Assembly: GCF_902170785.1 (NCBI RefSeq)
Contig: NZ_CABHYG010000014.1
Span: 248,001-312,000 of the forward strand
DNA: 64,000 bases
From: Yersinia proxima
Lineage (GTDB): Bacteria > Pseudomonadota > Gammaproteobacteria > Enterobacterales > Enterobacteriaceae
Direction of reading: 5' to 3'
Positions 41,298-53,417 of the stretch are shown here, in pieces. Numbering within the stretch: the first letter of the stretch is position 1; each line of letters begins with the position of its first letter. The translations under genes were made by a program, and so were the position numbers. Under the pieces are notes generated by a model that saw nothing but the letters and a program-made list of their open reading frames with translations, had not been told where the DNA came from and searched no databases.

Positions 41298-42074
41298 ATG
41301 AAACAACTTTATTGGAACATCTGTGGTGAAGGCGATCGCGATCTTGTGTTGCTGCACGGATGGGGGCTGAATGCAGGGGTATGGCATTGCATAATTGATC
41401 GACTCGCGCCGCATTTTCGCCTGCACTTGGTTGACCTCCCAGGATATGGGCGTAGCAATGAATTTGGCGCAATGTCACTGTCAGAAATGGCTGAAATAGT
41501 CTTACAGCAAGCGCCGCAGCAAGCAATCTGGCTTGGTTGGTCAATGGGCGGATTAGTTGCCAGCCAGATAGTCTTGAGCCACCCAGAGCGCGTTCGCGGG
41601 TTGATCACGGTTTCGTCTTCTCCCTGTTTTACGGCTAATGCTGAGTGGCCGGGGATTCGCCCGGAAGTATTGGCCGGTTTCCAGCAACAACTCAGTGAGG
41701 ATTTTCAGCGTACCGTGGAGCGTTTTCTGGCACTGCAAACGCTGGGAACAGAAAGCGCACGGCAGGATGCCCGTTTGCTGAAAGCGGTGGTATTGCAACA
41801 CCAAATGCCGGAAGTGGATGTACTGACCGGCGGGCTGGATATTTTGCGCACGGCAGATTTACGCGAAGAATTGGCAGGCTGCTCGATCCCTTTCTTGCGT
41901 ATTTACGGTTATCTGGATGGCTTGGTGCCACGTAAAGTGGCGGCATTGCTAGACAGCCAGTGGCCGCATACTCAATCGGTGGTGATGCCAGGTTCTGCAC
42001 ATGCACCTTTTGTCTCTCATCCGGAGGCGTTTTCTCAACTCGTCGTGGATTTCGCCCAACAGAGCAATACATAG
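41298..42074 (+). CDS. bioH: pimeloyl-[ACP] methyl ester carboxylesterase BioH
   Basis: BioH removes the methyl group from pimeloyl-ACP methyl ester, ending the synthesis of the pimelate part of biotin. The 258-residue alpha/beta hydrolase has [14 protein letters not shown] (oxyanion region, residues 17-30), the nucleophile elbow [12 protein letters not shown] with Ser82, the acid Asp in [11 protein letters not shown], and the catalytic His in [15 protein letters not shown]. The ribosome site is modest (AGGAT). It is divergent from gntX, as in E. coli. Confidence 0.94.
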   Translation: MKQLYWNICGEGDRDLVLLHGWGLNAGVWHCIIDRLAPHFRLHLVDLPGYGRSNEFGAMSLSEMAEIVLQQAPQQAIWLGWSMGGLVASQIVLSHPERVRGLITVSSSPCFTANAEWPGIRPEVLAGFQQQLSEDFQRTVERFLALQTLGTESARQDARLLKAVVLQHQMPEVDVLTGGLDILRTADLREELAGCSIPFLRIYGYLDGLVPRKVAALLDSQWPHTQSVVMPGSAHAPFVSHPEAFSQLVVDFAQQSNT

Positions 42075-42188
42075 CTAACTAAAATTTAATCAGTGATTTA
42101 ATGGCTAAATATTAAATTTAATTAATAATTGTTACTGTCTTGGTATGACATGTGTAAGCAGTAATCCTTCATTTGCGAGGTATTTGGC

Positions 42189-42452
42189 ATGAATTTATTG
42201 AAAAATCTGGCTGTAGCTCTGGTGGTGACTGGAGTTTCTTTTGGCGCGATGGCGGCTAAAGAAATAACCAAAGAAGAAGCGAAGAATTACGAGAAGATTG
42301 GCACAATCACCACCTCGGGTCAGGCAACTTCACCTATGGATGTGAAGCAAGAGTTGTCAAAATTAGCAGATGAGAAAGGCGGTAAGTATTATGTGATTAT
42401 TGCCGAGCGCGAGAAGAAGAAGTTTGATGCGGATGCAGAAGTCTATAAATAA
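42189..42452 (+). CDS. small periplasmic DUF1471 (YhcN/BhsA-like) protein
   Basis: The 87-residue protein has a signal peptide (MNLLKNLAVALVVTGVSFGA, predicted cut after AMA at about residue 22). The mature part is about 65 residues, ending with the DUF1471 pattern KLADEKGGKYYVIIAEREKK and FDADAEVYK. E. coli members (YhcN, BhsA, McbA, YahO) are stress-induced periplasmic or envelope proteins linked to biofilm, peroxide or metal responses; which of these this one corresponds to is not clear. GAGG precedes the ATG. It stands alone between bioH and convergent feoC. Confidence 0.82.
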   Translation: MNLLKNLAVALVVTGVSFGAMAAKEITKEEAKNYEKIGTITTSGQATSPMDVKQELSKLADEKGGKYYVIIAEREKKKFDADAEVYK

Positions 42453-42462
42453 TATCATCAGG

Positions 42463-42480
42463 GATGCCCAAGTGGGCATC
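42463..42480. terminator. hairpin between DUF1471 gene and feoC
   Basis: GATGCCC and GGGCATC pair perfectly around AAGT, ten bases after the stop codon of the small gene and ten before the feoC stop. The T tract is poor on both sides (TCATTTAAC on the right), so efficiency is uncertain. Confidence 0.5.
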
Positions 42481-42489
42481 TCATTTAAC

Positions 42490-42738
42490 TTAACGATGAT
42501 TTTTTAACTGATAAATCACCGTGCTACATTGATTTTTCCCCTCAGGACAACTCTTGCAACTGCCGGTCAGGCAGCCGCTATTATCTTGCTCAATGCGTTC
42601 AATCTTGCCCATCGCCGTCAACTTTTCCAGCATGGCCTCAACCAGAGGTAAAGGCATTGCCAATTGATGACTTAACTGGTTCGCATCAGCACTGCCGCTA
42701 AGGGCGATGGCATCGCGTAATTGCACCAGGCTTGCCAT
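42490..42738 (-). CDS. feoC: ferrous iron transport protein FeoC
   Basis: FeoC is the small cytoplasmic winged-helix protein of the gamma-proteobacterial Feo system; it binds FeoB and protects it from FtsH proteolysis in Salmonella. The 82-residue sequence has the helix-turn-helix at residues 1-50 and a cysteine cluster near the C terminus (CLTGSCKSCPEGKNQCS: four Cys at about 56, 61, 64 and 71) that can hold an oxygen-sensitive Fe-S cluster. AGGAGG precedes the ATG. It follows feoB by 14 bp. Confidence 0.92.
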   Translation of the reverse strand: MASLVQLRDAIALSGSADANQLSHQLAMPLPLVEAMLEKLTAMGKIERIEQDNSGCLTGSCKSCPEGKNQCSTVIYQLKNHR

Positions 42739-42752
42739 TATCTTCCTCCTTG

Positions 42753-45068
42753 TTAATGACAGTCATTACCAGAACTTTGGCAACAACTGGCTGGCGCGCT
42801 GTTTTGTAGCCTTACGGTGACCCGGCTACGAGCACGGCGTAAGCCAAACAGGATCAAAGCATTAATAATCATAACCAAAGCAATAATACTGAGGCTCTGC
42901 TGTGGGTGGTCACGGAAGGTAGCGGCTTGATAGAACAAGGTTGCCAGTGAGTACGCAACATTTAGCCCCCACAGTATTGAGAAGGTCATCCAGCCCCGGC
43001 TGGTTTCCCGCGCAATGGCCCCCATCACCGAGACACAAGGCACATACAACAAAACAAAAATCAGGTAGCTGTAGGCAGAGATACTGGAGCCGAACTTGCT
43101 GCTCATCATCCCCATCGAACCGGCTGCCATTTCGCCGTCACCTTTGCTGGCCTCAATTGGGTTAGCTAACACACTGAGACTGAAGGTATCTTTTAATCCC
43201 TGCCAGGTGGTATCAACAGCTCCGGATAATTCACTCAATAAATTAAAGTTTTCAGCATCAAAAGGTTCATTGTTAATCTGCTCAGCGGTGTAAAGGGTAT
43301 TCAGTGTCCCCACCACCACTTCTTTCGCCATCGCGCCAGTCACCAACCCCACGGTTGCCTGCCAGTTATCCTCATGGATCCCCATCGGGGCCAGTAACGG
43401 AGTCAATACTTTACTGACAGAGGCCAGTGCTGAATCATTGATGCTATCCACCGCTTGACCACTAAAAGAAAAACTATTCAGGCCACCGATAAAAATACTG
43501 GCGATAACAATCACTTTACCGGCGCGCAATACAAAGCCTTTTAGCCGCTGCCAGGTTTGTAATAACAGGCTTTTGAGGTGTGGCACGTGGTAAACCGGTA
43601 ACTCCATTACGAAGGGGGATGCTTCGCCGCGCATGATGGTGTATTTCAGTACCAGCCCAGTTAGGATGGCGACGGCTATACCTAATAAATAGAGAGAAAA
43701 GACGACACTGGCTCCGTCCTGGCCGAAGAAGGCGGCAGCAAATACAGCAAATATAGCCAGCCGCGCGCCACAGGACATAAACGGCGCCATCATGATCGTT
43801 ATCAAACGCTCACGTTGAGCATCCAAAGTGCGTGCGCCCATAATCGAGGGCACATTGCAGCCGAAGCCAACAATTAGCGGAACAAAAGATTTACCCGGTA
43901 ACCCCAGCGCCTGCATCAGCCGGTCCATAACAAAGGCAGCACGGGCCATATAACCGGAGTCTTCCAAAAAGGAGAGGAACAGATACATCATGCCAATTTG
44001 TGGCACCAATGGCAGCACGGTGTTGATACCGCCGCCGACACCTTGAGCCAGGAAGATGGTTAGCCACTGTGGGAAATGTAGTGTATAGCCAACCCACTGT
44101 ATCCCTTGAATAAAGATGGCCGCAGAGCCGATATCAAATATCGGTTGTAACGCCCCGCCGATATTAATGGCGAGGACGAACATTAAATACATGACAAACA
44201 AGAAGATAGGGACACCTAACCAGCGATTCAGAATCACTTTATCAAGAGCTTGGGTCAGGCGGTTTGGTTCAGCTTGCTGTGAGTTACCGACAAGATCGCA
44301 GATACGGGCAATGCTTTGATAGCGGGCATCGGCTATTACCAGTTCCGGGTCTTCGTGCTGGTTTTGCCGCAGATTTTCACGGGCCAGTTCCACGATAGCA
44401 GGGGAGATGCCAGCGCGAGCCAGGCTATAGATATCACCCTCTAATATTTGCAGTGCCAGCCAGCGACGTTGCTGCAGCGGCCAGGACTCAGGCATCGCCT
44501 GTACCAACTTATCCACTTCACTGAGTAGCACCGGCGGGTAGTTAACCAGCGCCTTGAAGGGAACAGGTTGAAGCTCATCAATACTGTTTTTTAATTCATT
44601 GATACCCTGCCCCCGCGTAGAAACCAGCGGAATAACCGGGCAGCCCAACTGCTGAGAAAGTGCCTTGATATCAATATCAATGTGCTGACTTTTGGCGATA
44701 TCCAGCATATTGAGAGCCACGACACAGGGGATACCTAACTCTATCAGTTGCAGTGTCAGATAAAGATTGCGCTCCAGATTGGCGGCATCTACCACGTTAA
44801 TCAACAAGTCCGCTTCGCCGCTCAAAATATAGTGGCAAGCAATCTGCTCATCCAGCGAGGTTTGTTCAGAAATGGTGGTGAGTGAGTATGTTCCCGGTAG
44901 GTCAACCAAAGTCACCTGATGCTGTGCGGTACTGAAGTGGCCCTCTTTGCGCTCGACAGTGACCCCGGCCCAGTTACCTACCCGCTGGCGAGCCCCAGTT
45001 AACTGGTTGAAAAGGGTAGTTTTACCCGCATTGGGGTTGCCAATTAGGCCAATTGTGAGTGTTTTCAT
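42753..45068 (-). CDS. feoB: ferrous iron transporter FeoB
   Basis: FeoB is the inner-membrane Fe(II) importer with an N-terminal GTPase. The 771-residue protein has G1 GLIGNPNAGKTTLFNQLTG (residues 7-25), G3 VDLPGTYSL, G4 NMLD, then a helical GDI region and two inverted membrane gates: SFVPLIVGFGCNVPSIMGAR (Gate 1, with conserved Cys) and LYVPCVSVMGAIARE (Gate 2). The C terminus ends in a Cys pair (SCCQSSGNDC). The ATG at 45068 gives the family N terminus MKTLTIGLIG; extending upstream would enter ERIC sequence. It lies between feoA and feoC. Confidence 0.96.
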   Translation of the reverse strand: MKTLTIGLIGNPNAGKTTLFNQLTGARQRVGNWAGVTVERKEGHFSTAQHQVTLVDLPGTYSLTTISEQTSLDEQIACHYILSGEADLLINVVDAANLERNLYLTLQLIELGIPCVVALNMLDIAKSQHIDIDIKALSQQLGCPVIPLVSTRGQGINELKNSIDELQPVPFKALVNYPPVLLSEVDKLVQAMPESWPLQQRRWLALQILEGDIYSLARAGISPAIVELARENLRQNQHEDPELVIADARYQSIARICDLVGNSQQAEPNRLTQALDKVILNRWLGVPIFLFVMYLMFVLAINIGGALQPIFDIGSAAIFIQGIQWVGYTLHFPQWLTIFLAQGVGGGINTVLPLVPQIGMMYLFLSFLEDSGYMARAAFVMDRLMQALGLPGKSFVPLIVGFGCNVPSIMGARTLDAQRERLITIMMAPFMSCGARLAIFAVFAAAFFGQDGASVVFSLYLLGIAVAILTGLVLKYTIMRGEASPFVMELPVYHVPHLKSLLLQTWQRLKGFVLRAGKVIVIASIFIGGLNSFSFSGQAVDSINDSALASVSKVLTPLLAPMGIHEDNWQATVGLVTGAMAKEVVVGTLNTLYTAEQINNEPFDAENFNLLSELSGAVDTTWQGLKDTFSLSVLANPIEASKGDGEMAAGSMGMMSSKFGSSISAYSYLIFVLLYVPCVSVMGAIARETSRGWMTFSILWGLNVAYSLATLFYQAATFRDHPQQSLSIIALVMIINALILFGLRRARSRVTVRLQNSAPASCCQSSGNDCH

Positions 45069-45086
45069 AATCCAACGTGATATCAA

Positions 45087-45213
45087 TACATTCGTCATAC
45101 TTCAAGCTGTATGTGCGTTGGCTGCTCTCGCTCACCCGAATCATTGACTGGCGTCAACTCATCGGGATGCATTCGCTGGCCGCCTTCTTACAACTCGAAT
45201 TATTTAGAATGTA
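45087..45213. repeat. ERIC element between feoA and feoB
   Basis: A standard 127-bp ERIC, TACATTCGTCATACTTCAAG to CGAATTATTTAGAATGTA, with core CTCACCCGAATCATTGACTG facing GTCAACTCATCGGGATG. It fills more than half of the 221-bp feoA-feoB gap, whereas these genes lie 17 bp apart in E. coli. The transcript would contain a long hairpin between the two cistrons. Confidence 0.9.
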
Positions 45214-45289
45214 AATTAAAGTCAGCTTGTGCAAGGCGATTATCATGCATCACCGCGCAGACAGAACAATAAGAAGTTAATGTGAAATA

Positions 45290-45514
45290 TTAGGGTTGCA
45301 GGTCTAGCGTCAGTAGGTCTAAATCTTTTTTACGCACTACCAGACTGACTCTGCGGGTTTCTATCTGAATGGGATCACCTAATGGCGCCAGGCGGACAAC
45401 ATTAAATGAAGAGCCGGGAAGCATACCCAGTGATAATAATTTTTGTCGGTAAGCCGGGCTAATTTCAGGTGAGAAACCAACAATTTTGTAGGAACGTTGT
45501 GGGATCAGATGCAT
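45290..45514 (-). CDS. feoA: ferrous iron transport protein FeoA
   Basis: FeoA is a small cytoplasmic SH3-like protein needed for FeoB-driven iron(II) uptake. The 74 residues form one domain: [40 protein letters not shown], then [20 protein letters not shown], the same length (75) and pattern as E. coli FeoA. GAGAGG precedes the ATG. It is first gene of feoABC, preceded by a very long AT-rich control region. Confidence 0.94.
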   Translation of the reverse strand: MHLIPQRSYKIVGFSPEISPAYRQKLLSLGMLPGSSFNVVRLAPLGDPIQIETRRVSLVVRKKDLDLLTLDLQP

Positions 45515-46110
45515 GTAAGCCTCTCGTTATAACGCATTAGCAAACCAGAGTTCAGAGAAATTCCACCACTAATAAATAATGATTAAAATAATAATAGTAA
45601 GAATCGTTTTCATATTCAACTCAGGTCAAAGACTCAAAAGTAAATATTCATTACGATTTCATTTTTAAAATTAATGAGTCTGATTTCTATTTGCGCTTGT
45701 TTTACCACCAAATTAGCCTGATCGCAAATGCGAACGATGAGTTAAATCAGTTAACCGAATGTTTCTATAAGCTGCTGTCCACAATAAGAAATACTGATGA
45801 TTAACATAATCACTTCACTATGATTTGAATCAAATAACATTCATATTTTAATTAACACATGGAGTGTTATCGTAATTATTTATAAATTAAGTGTAATAAC
45901 GGACTAAATTAAACTTCATGTTAAATATGATGTTAAATCAGTTAAGACTACGTCTGATTTAGTGTGATAGAACACCGAAAAAAAGAATTGCGTGCTAATT
46001 AATTTAAAAGATAACGCTGCGATCTTATAGAAGAAAAAAATATGAGAAGCGATGCTCAATATGGCGTTAAGGACGAGTCTGAACTTACAAATCTGATGAA
46101 ATAAGAACAA
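45515..46110. promoter_or_regulatory. long AT-rich feo control region with Fur and FNR candidates
   Basis: About 600 bp between tex and feoA contain no credible gene. A Fur-box candidate at 45593-45611 matches 13 of 19 consensus bases, about 80 bp upstream of feoA. An FNR-type palindrome at 45820-45833 (ATGAT-TTGA-ATCAA) fits nine of ten consensus bases, about 306 bp upstream. Fur repression and FNR activation of feo are established in E. coli. There are also repeats: GTTAAATCAGTTAA at 45741-45754 and again at 45932-45945, and TGTTAAA at 45919 and 45931. The regulators of these repeats are unknown. Confidence 0.5.
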
Positions 46111-46112
46111 TG

Positions 46113-46138
46113 AAAAAGGGCCACAGAATCTGGCCCTT
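46113..46138 (-). terminator. tex terminator
   Basis: On the minus strand AGGGCCA (reading leftward from 46137) pairs with TGGCCCT ending at 46117, and is followed by TTTTT (46113-46117) and C. The stem starts 12 bases after the tex stop codon. Confidence 0.8.
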
Positions 46139-46149
46139 CACTTGAGATA

Positions 46150-48549
46150 TCAGCGTTTTTTAAATGCCGCAGCCAGTGCGTCACTCATGGCGCTGTTGTT
46201 GTTGCTGGAATGGTTGTTGCTGGAATGGTTGCCGCCGGAGTTGCTGCCAGCGCGCCCTTTAGCGGGTGGGCGACTATTGGATTCATTGCTATTACGCGGC
46301 CGACTGGCACCACGATTGTCATTATTGGTATTAGCGCGGCTCTCACCACCATTACCACGACGTGAACCACTTTCACCCGGCTGTTCATCAAGCCGCATAC
46401 TCAGAGCAATACGTTTGCGCTGTAAATCCACTTCCATCACTTTAACTTTGACGATATCACCGGCTTTCACCACTTTATGCGGGTCATCGACAAACTTGTC
46501 TGCCAGTGAGGAGATGTGCACTAAACCATCCTGATGGACACCGATATCGACAAACGCGCCAAAGTTGGTCACGTTAGTCACTGAGCCTTCGAGGATCATC
46601 CCCGGAGTCAGGTCATTCAGTGTTTCCACGCCTTCGGCAAAGGTCGCGGTTTTAAATTCAGGACGCGGATCTCGGCCCGGTTTTTCCAACTCGCGCAGGA
46701 TGTCTGTGACTGTCGGCACGCCAAATTTCTCGGTGGTGAAATCGCGGGCGTTGAGGCTACGTAATGCTGTGGCATTGCCCATTAAGTCCTGCAATGCTTG
46801 CTCGGTAGCTGCCAAAATACGCTCGACCACCGGATAGGCTTCCGGATGCACCGTTGAAGCATCCAGCGGGTTATCCCCGTGGTTAATACGTAAGAAACCG
46901 GCACACTGTTCGAAGGCTTTTGGCCCTAAGCGGCTGACTTTCAGCAATTGTTCGCGATTATGGAAGCGCCCATTCTCATCACGCCAGTTCACAATATTCT
47001 GCGCCATCATGCGGGTCAGGCCTGCCACACGGGTCAGTAATGGTACTGACGCGGTGTTCAAGTCCACACCCACGGCGTTTACGCAGTCTTCTACTACCGC
47101 ATCCAGCTTTTTCGCCAGTTGGCTTTGGCTGACGTCATGCTGATACTGACCAACCCCGATAGATTTCGGGTCGATTTTAACCAGTTCAGCCAACGGGTCT
47201 TGCAACCGACGGGCAATAGAAACCGCGCCACGGATAGAAACATCCAGATCAGGGAATTCCTGCGCAGCCAGCTCTGAGGCCGAATACACCGAAGCGCCAG
47301 CCTCACTGACAATGACTTTCTGCGCCGTCACCGCCGGATATTGCTGTTGCAGCTCGGTAAAGAAGCGCTCGGTTTCCCGTGATGCGGTGCCGTTACCAAT
47401 CGCCACCAGTTCAACCTGATGCTTGATGCACAGAGCGGCTACCACGGCAGCGGCTTTAGCAGCCTGCCCGGTATGAGGGTAGATGGTATCGTAGGCAACC
47501 AGCTTACCAGTAGCATCAACCACTGCCACTTTCACCCCAGTACGCAGACCTGGATCGAGGCCCATAGTGGCGCGCATCCCCGCTGGAGCGGCCATCAGCA
47601 AATCTTGCATGTTACGAGCGAATACATTGATAGCTTCGTCTTCTGCCCGTTCACGCAGGGTACTCATCAGCTCGGTTTCAAGATGCATCAGCACCTTAAT
47701 ACGCCATGTCCAGTTGACCACAGCTTTGCGCCAGCTATCCGCCGGTGCATTATTCAGGCGTAAATCCAGATGGTTGATAATGATCTGCTCGCCCTGGCTT
47801 TCACGAGGAGGTTCATCAAACTGTGGATCGGGGTTCAGCGCCAGTTGCAGCACACCTTCATTACGGCCACGGAACATTGCCAGTGCGCGGTGAGAAGGGA
47901 CTTGGGCGATAGGTTCGTGGTGATCGAAGTAATCGCGGAATTTAGCACCTTCCAGCTCTTTGCCTTCCACCACTTTTGCTACCAAATGGGCGTTTTTCCA
48001 TAAGTATTGGCGTACTTTCGCCAGCAAAGTGGCATCTTCCGCAAAACGCTCCATCAGGATATAGCGCGCCCCATCCAGTGCCGCTTTGGTGTCTGCCACG
48101 CCTTTATCGGCGTCGACATAAGCGAGGGCGACCTGTTCCGGATCTTGCTGCGGGTCATTCCATAGGCTGTCTGCCAAGGGTTCCAGGCCAGCTTCAATCG
48201 CAATCTGCCCGCGGGTACGGCGCTTTGGCTTATAAGGAAGATATAAATCCTCCAGCTCAGTCTTACTCATCGTGCCGTTAATGGCACTGGCTAGCTGCTC
48301 GGTGAGCTTGCCCTGATCTTCGATTGATTTAAGAATGGTTTGGCGTCTGTCTTCAAGTTCGCGCAGATAACCCAAACGGCTTTCCAACTGGCGCAGCTGG
48401 GTATCATCCAACCCGCCGGTAACTTCCTTACGATACCGTGAAATAAAGGGCACGGTATTACCTTCATCCAGCAGGCTTATCGCGGCAATAACTTGCTCTG
48501 GTCGCGCCTGTATTTCGCTTGCAATAATGCTGCTCAGTTGTTCATTCAT
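46150..48549 (-). CDS. tex: RNA-binding transcription accessory protein Tex (YhgF)
   Basis: Tex is a cytoplasmic multidomain nucleic-acid-binding protein implicated in transcription and stress tolerance. The 799-residue sequence has the helical N-terminal region, an RNase H-like YqgF domain ([20 protein letters not shown], about residue 325), a helix-hairpin-helix region ([18 protein letters not shown]), and an S1 domain ([20 protein letters not shown] and [19 protein letters not shown]). After S1 comes a 70-residue tail rich in Ser, Asn, Gly and Arg with a repeated HSSNN unit, longer than in E. coli Tex (773). It is divergent from greB. Confidence 0.94.
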   Translation of the reverse strand: MNEQLSSIIASEIQARPEQVIAAISLLDEGNTVPFISRYRKEVTGGLDDTQLRQLESRLGYLRELEDRRQTILKSIEDQGKLTEQLASAINGTMSKTELEDLYLPYKPKRRTRGQIAIEAGLEPLADSLWNDPQQDPEQVALAYVDADKGVADTKAALDGARYILMERFAEDATLLAKVRQYLWKNAHLVAKVVEGKELEGAKFRDYFDHHEPIAQVPSHRALAMFRGRNEGVLQLALNPDPQFDEPPRESQGEQIIINHLDLRLNNAPADSWRKAVVNWTWRIKVLMHLETELMSTLRERAEDEAINVFARNMQDLLMAAPAGMRATMGLDPGLRTGVKVAVVDATGKLVAYDTIYPHTGQAAKAAAVVAALCIKHQVELVAIGNGTASRETERFFTELQQQYPAVTAQKVIVSEAGASVYSASELAAQEFPDLDVSIRGAVSIARRLQDPLAELVKIDPKSIGVGQYQHDVSQSQLAKKLDAVVEDCVNAVGVDLNTASVPLLTRVAGLTRMMAQNIVNWRDENGRFHNREQLLKVSRLGPKAFEQCAGFLRINHGDNPLDASTVHPEAYPVVERILAATEQALQDLMGNATALRSLNARDFTTEKFGVPTVTDILRELEKPGRDPRPEFKTATFAEGVETLNDLTPGMILEGSVTNVTNFGAFVDIGVHQDGLVHISSLADKFVDDPHKVVKAGDIVKVKVMEVDLQRKRIALSMRLDEQPGESGSRRGNGGESRANTNNDNRGASRPRNSNESNSRPPAKGRAGSNSGGNHSSNNHSSNNNSAMSDALAAAFKKR

Positions 48550-48723
48550 AAGTCTGATATCAATTTTGATAGTGAGTAGGAAAAACGGCAGAAGATAGTT
48601 ATACGGATTGCCCGGATAAATTGCCAGTAGAGTGGTCGCTGAGCTTGAGCTAACGTGAACTTATCGGTAAAAGGTTAAGGTATAGTAGTGGCATTTCTGC
48701 CAAAGGAATAAGTGGATAACGGT

Positions 48724-49221
48724 ATGGCGAAAAGTAACTATATTACCCGCGAAGGCTGGGAAGCACTGGATCGTGAGCTGCATTATCTATGGCGAGAAGA
48801 GCGGCCAGTGGTAACTCAAGCGGTGTCTGAAGCGGCGGCAATGGGTGACCGTTCGGAAAATGCTGAATATATCTATGGTAAGAAGCGCCTGCGGGAAATT
48901 GATCGTCGGGTGCGCTTTCTGACCAAGCGACTTGAAGTGTTGAAAATTGTCGATCCAGACCCACGGCAGGAAGGGAAAATCTATTTTGGTGCCTGGGTGC
49001 GGGTAGAAAATGAATCAGGAGAACAGCGCATCTTCCGTTTGGTTGGGCCGGATGAGTTCGAACCAGCGAAAAAATGGATTTCGATCGACTCGCCGGTAGC
49101 CCGTGCTTTGATAGGCAAACAGGTCGATGATGAGGTGACGGTGCAAACGCCAAATGGCGAAGCGACCTACTACGTTCTGGAGATTCGCTACCGCCCATTT
49201 GATGAAAGTGTTGATAATTAA
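48724..49221 (+). CDS. greB: transcript cleavage factor GreB
   Basis: GreB enters the secondary channel of RNA polymerase and stimulates cleavage of backtracked RNA. The 165-residue protein has a GreA/B coiled coil (about residues 1-75) with the acidic tip in MGDRSENAEYIYGKKRLREI, whose Asp and Glu act in cleavage, and a C-terminal FKBP-like domain (IYFGAWVRVENESGEQRIF; ISIDSPVARALIGKQVDDEV). The ATG at 48724 fits the family N terminus, but a GTG at 48712 (four residues earlier) has the better-placed AAAGGA, so the start is uncertain. It precedes ompR, as in E. coli. Confidence 0.9.
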   Translation: MAKSNYITREGWEALDRELHYLWREERPVVTQAVSEAAAMGDRSENAEYIYGKKRLREIDRRVRFLTKRLEVLKIVDPDPRQEGKIYFGAWVRVENESGEQRIFRLVGPDEFEPAKKWISIDSPVARALIGKQVDDEVTVQTPNGEATYYVLEIRYRPFDESVDN

Positions 49222-49341
49222 GCCCGACAATAATCTTTGTAACAATTTCGACTAGAATATATACCATAAATAGCTGTCTGTTAGAGCGAGTTTTTCTAAC
49301 AATGTGCAGATTCGGGCAATACGGCCTTTGGGAGTAATAAA

Positions 49342-51410
<2,069 letters not shown>

Positions 51411-51412
51411 TC

Positions 51413-51530
51413 AGATTTGGTTATGGTGGGATCGGATCAGGTTTCGGTTGAGGCTATGGAGGTTAAGTAAACTCAGTTGCTTTAACAACCGAACTTGATC
51501 ACTTAATCACCAAACCAGATTTAATCCAAT
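51413..51530. repeat. palindromic miniature element after envZ
   Basis: A roughly 118-bp imperfect palindrome: GATCAGGTTTCGGTTG at the left (51435-51450) faces CAACCGAACTTGATC at the right (51486-51500), with further complementarity outside (TTTGGTTATGGTG against AATCACCAAACCAG). Bases 51462-51493 match 29288-29319 at 31 of 32 positions, so it belongs to the same family as the element between glpR and glpD, with a shorter centre. It begins just after the envZ stop codon. Confidence 0.6.
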
Positions 51531-51545
51531 CTTGATGTGCGAAAA

Positions 51546-51575
51546 ACAAAAGGGACACAAATGTGCCCCTTTTGT
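51546..51575. terminator. bidirectional terminator between envZ and pckA
   Basis: ACAAAAGGG pairs with CCCTTTTGT, extended beyond one mismatch by CAC/GTG, giving a 12-13-bp stem with a small loop. On the minus strand it is followed by TTTTTC; on the plus strand the T content is within the stem. It lies between convergent envZ and pckA, 24 bp after the pckA stop. Confidence 0.8.
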
Positions 51576-51598
51576 CATCTTACAAAACCAAATCTAAA

Positions 51599-53218
51599 TC
51601 AGATCTTTGGCCCTGCGCTAACCAACGCAGCCCCTGCTGGGGTATCGGTATACTTATCGAAGTTAGTGGTAAAACGCTTCGCCAAATCTTCGGCTTTCTC
51701 CTGCCACTGCGCGACGTCCGCGTAAGTATCGCGCGGGTCGAGGATTGCGGGATCTACACCTGGTAATGCCATCGGCACGGCCAGATCGAAGATTGGCAGG
51801 GTAAAGGTTTCAGCTTTATCAATTTCACCATTCAGAATGGCGTCAATGATGGCTCGGGTATCTTTGATGGAAATACGTTTGCCGGTGCCATTCCAGCCAG
51901 TATTAACCAGATAGGCTTGTGCGCCCACCGCTTGCATACGTTTAACCAATACTTCTGCATATTGTGTTGGATGCAGTGACAAGAATGCGGCACCAAAACA
52001 AGCAGAGAAGGTTGGTGTTGGCTCAGTGACACCGCGCTCAGTACCCGCCAATTTGGCTGTAAAGCCAGACAGGAAGTGATACTGGGTTTGATTTGCCGTC
52101 AGGCGAGATACCGGCGGTAATACACCAAAGGCATCGGCAGTCAGGAAAATAACCTTGGTGGCATGACCTGCTTTAGAGACTGGCTTAACGATATTTTCAA
52201 TGTGGTAGATAGGGTAAGAAACACGGGTGTTTTCAGTTTTGGAGCCGTCATTGAAATCAACAGTACCATCTGGCAGCACCACCACATTCTCCAGCAATGC
52301 ATCACGCTTAATCGCATGATAAATATCGGGTTCTGCTTCTTCAGATAACTTGATGGTTTTGGCGTAGCAGCCACCTTCAAAGTTAAATACACCGTCATCA
52401 TCCCAGCCATGTTCATCATCGCCGATCAACTTGCGTTTCGGGTCAGTAGACAGAGTGGTTTTACCCGTACCGGATAAGCCGAAGAAGATAGCCACGTCGC
52501 CTTTTTCACCGACGTTAGCCGAGCAGTGCATGGAAGCAATGCCTTTCAGTGGCAACAGGTAGTTCATCATTGAGAACATACCTTTCTTCATTTCACCGCC
52601 ATACCATGTGCCGCCAATCAGCTGCATACGTTCTGTCAGGTTAAAGGCCACAAAGTTCTCTGAATTCAGACCTTGCTCTTTCCAGTTCGGGTTAGTGCAT
52701 TTAGCGCCATTCATGACGATAAAATCAGGCTCGAAATGGGCCAATTCTTCATCAGTTGGGCGAATAAACATGTTTTTAACGAAATGCGCTTGCCAGGCCA
52801 CTTCAGTAACAAAGCGAACTTGCAGACGGGTATCGGCATTAGCACCGCAGAATGTGTCAACAACAAACAGGCGCTTACCAGACAGTTGATTAGTGACCAA
52901 CCCTTTCAGGTGAGTCCAGGTCTCTTGGCTTAGCGGTTTATTATCATTCTTACCTTTGCCCTGATCGGCCCACCACACGGTATCCTGGGTGATAGCATCA
53001 CGGACAATATATTTATCTTTGGGTGAGCGGCCGGTAAAAATACCGGTGTCTACCGCAATTGCTCCTGTGTTGGTGAGGGTTCCGCGCTCGTATCCTTCGA
53101 GTGTGGGTTTAGTCTCTTCCTGGAACAGTAAATCATAGCTTGGGTTGTAAACAATCTCGCTGACGTTATGGATGCCATAGGCGGCGAGCTCCTGCGGGGT
53201 AATTCCTTTAACACTCAT
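51599..53218 (-). CDS. pckA: phosphoenolpyruvate carboxykinase (ATP) PckA
   Basis: PckA converts oxaloacetate and ATP to phosphoenolpyruvate and CO2, the first gluconeogenic step from C4 acids. The 539-residue protein matches E. coli PckA in length and residues. It has [12 protein letters not shown], the PEPCK motif with Walker [21 protein letters not shown] (about residues 246-265), [20 protein letters not shown], and [18 protein letters not shown] precedes the ATG at 53218. It stands alone, between an envZ-side terminator and hslO; a 199-bp gap holds its promoter, where I see no good CRP site. Confidence 0.97.
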   Translation of the reverse strand: MSVKGITPQELAAYGIHNVSEIVYNPSYDLLFQEETKPTLEGYERGTLTNTGAIAVDTGIFTGRSPKDKYIVRDAITQDTVWWADQGKGKNDNKPLSQETWTHLKGLVTNQLSGKRLFVVDTFCGANADTRLQVRFVTEVAWQAHFVKNMFIRPTDEELAHFEPDFIVMNGAKCTNPNWKEQGLNSENFVAFNLTERMQLIGGTWYGGEMKKGMFSMMNYLLPLKGIASMHCSANVGEKGDVAIFFGLSGTGKTTLSTDPKRKLIGDDEHGWDDDGVFNFEGGCYAKTIKLSEEAEPDIYHAIKRDALLENVVVLPDGTVDFNDGSKTENTRVSYPIYHIENIVKPVSKAGHATKVIFLTADAFGVLPPVSRLTANQTQYHFLSGFTAKLAGTERGVTEPTPTFSACFGAAFLSLHPTQYAEVLVKRMQAVGAQAYLVNTGWNGTGKRISIKDTRAIIDAILNGEIDKAETFTLPIFDLAVPMALPGVDPAILDPRDTYADVAQWQEKAEDLAKRFTTNFDKYTDTPAGAALVSAGPKI

Positions 53219-53417
53219 GTCATAACTCCTGGATCGTCAATTTTCTACCAGCGATTGTAATTACTCATCCCCGATTAACAGCGATAGCGTTCAAATATTT
53301 CAATATATGACCTACTTTTCGCTAGGTTATGAGAGATAGGACACGGATTGTCGCAAGTATGAAACGGCAGAAGAAATGGCTGGGCACGAGTCAGCACCCA
53401 ACCAGGCATTACGAGAA

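Noticed and set aside
45916-46110. 64-residue minus-strand open frame in the feo leader
   Set aside because: AT-rich, Phe- and Ser-rich composition typical of chance translation; no ribosome site was seen.
53219-53417. CRP site for pckA
   Set aside because: No TGTGA-N6-TCACA-like palindrome is visible in the gap, although pckA is commonly under CRP influence.
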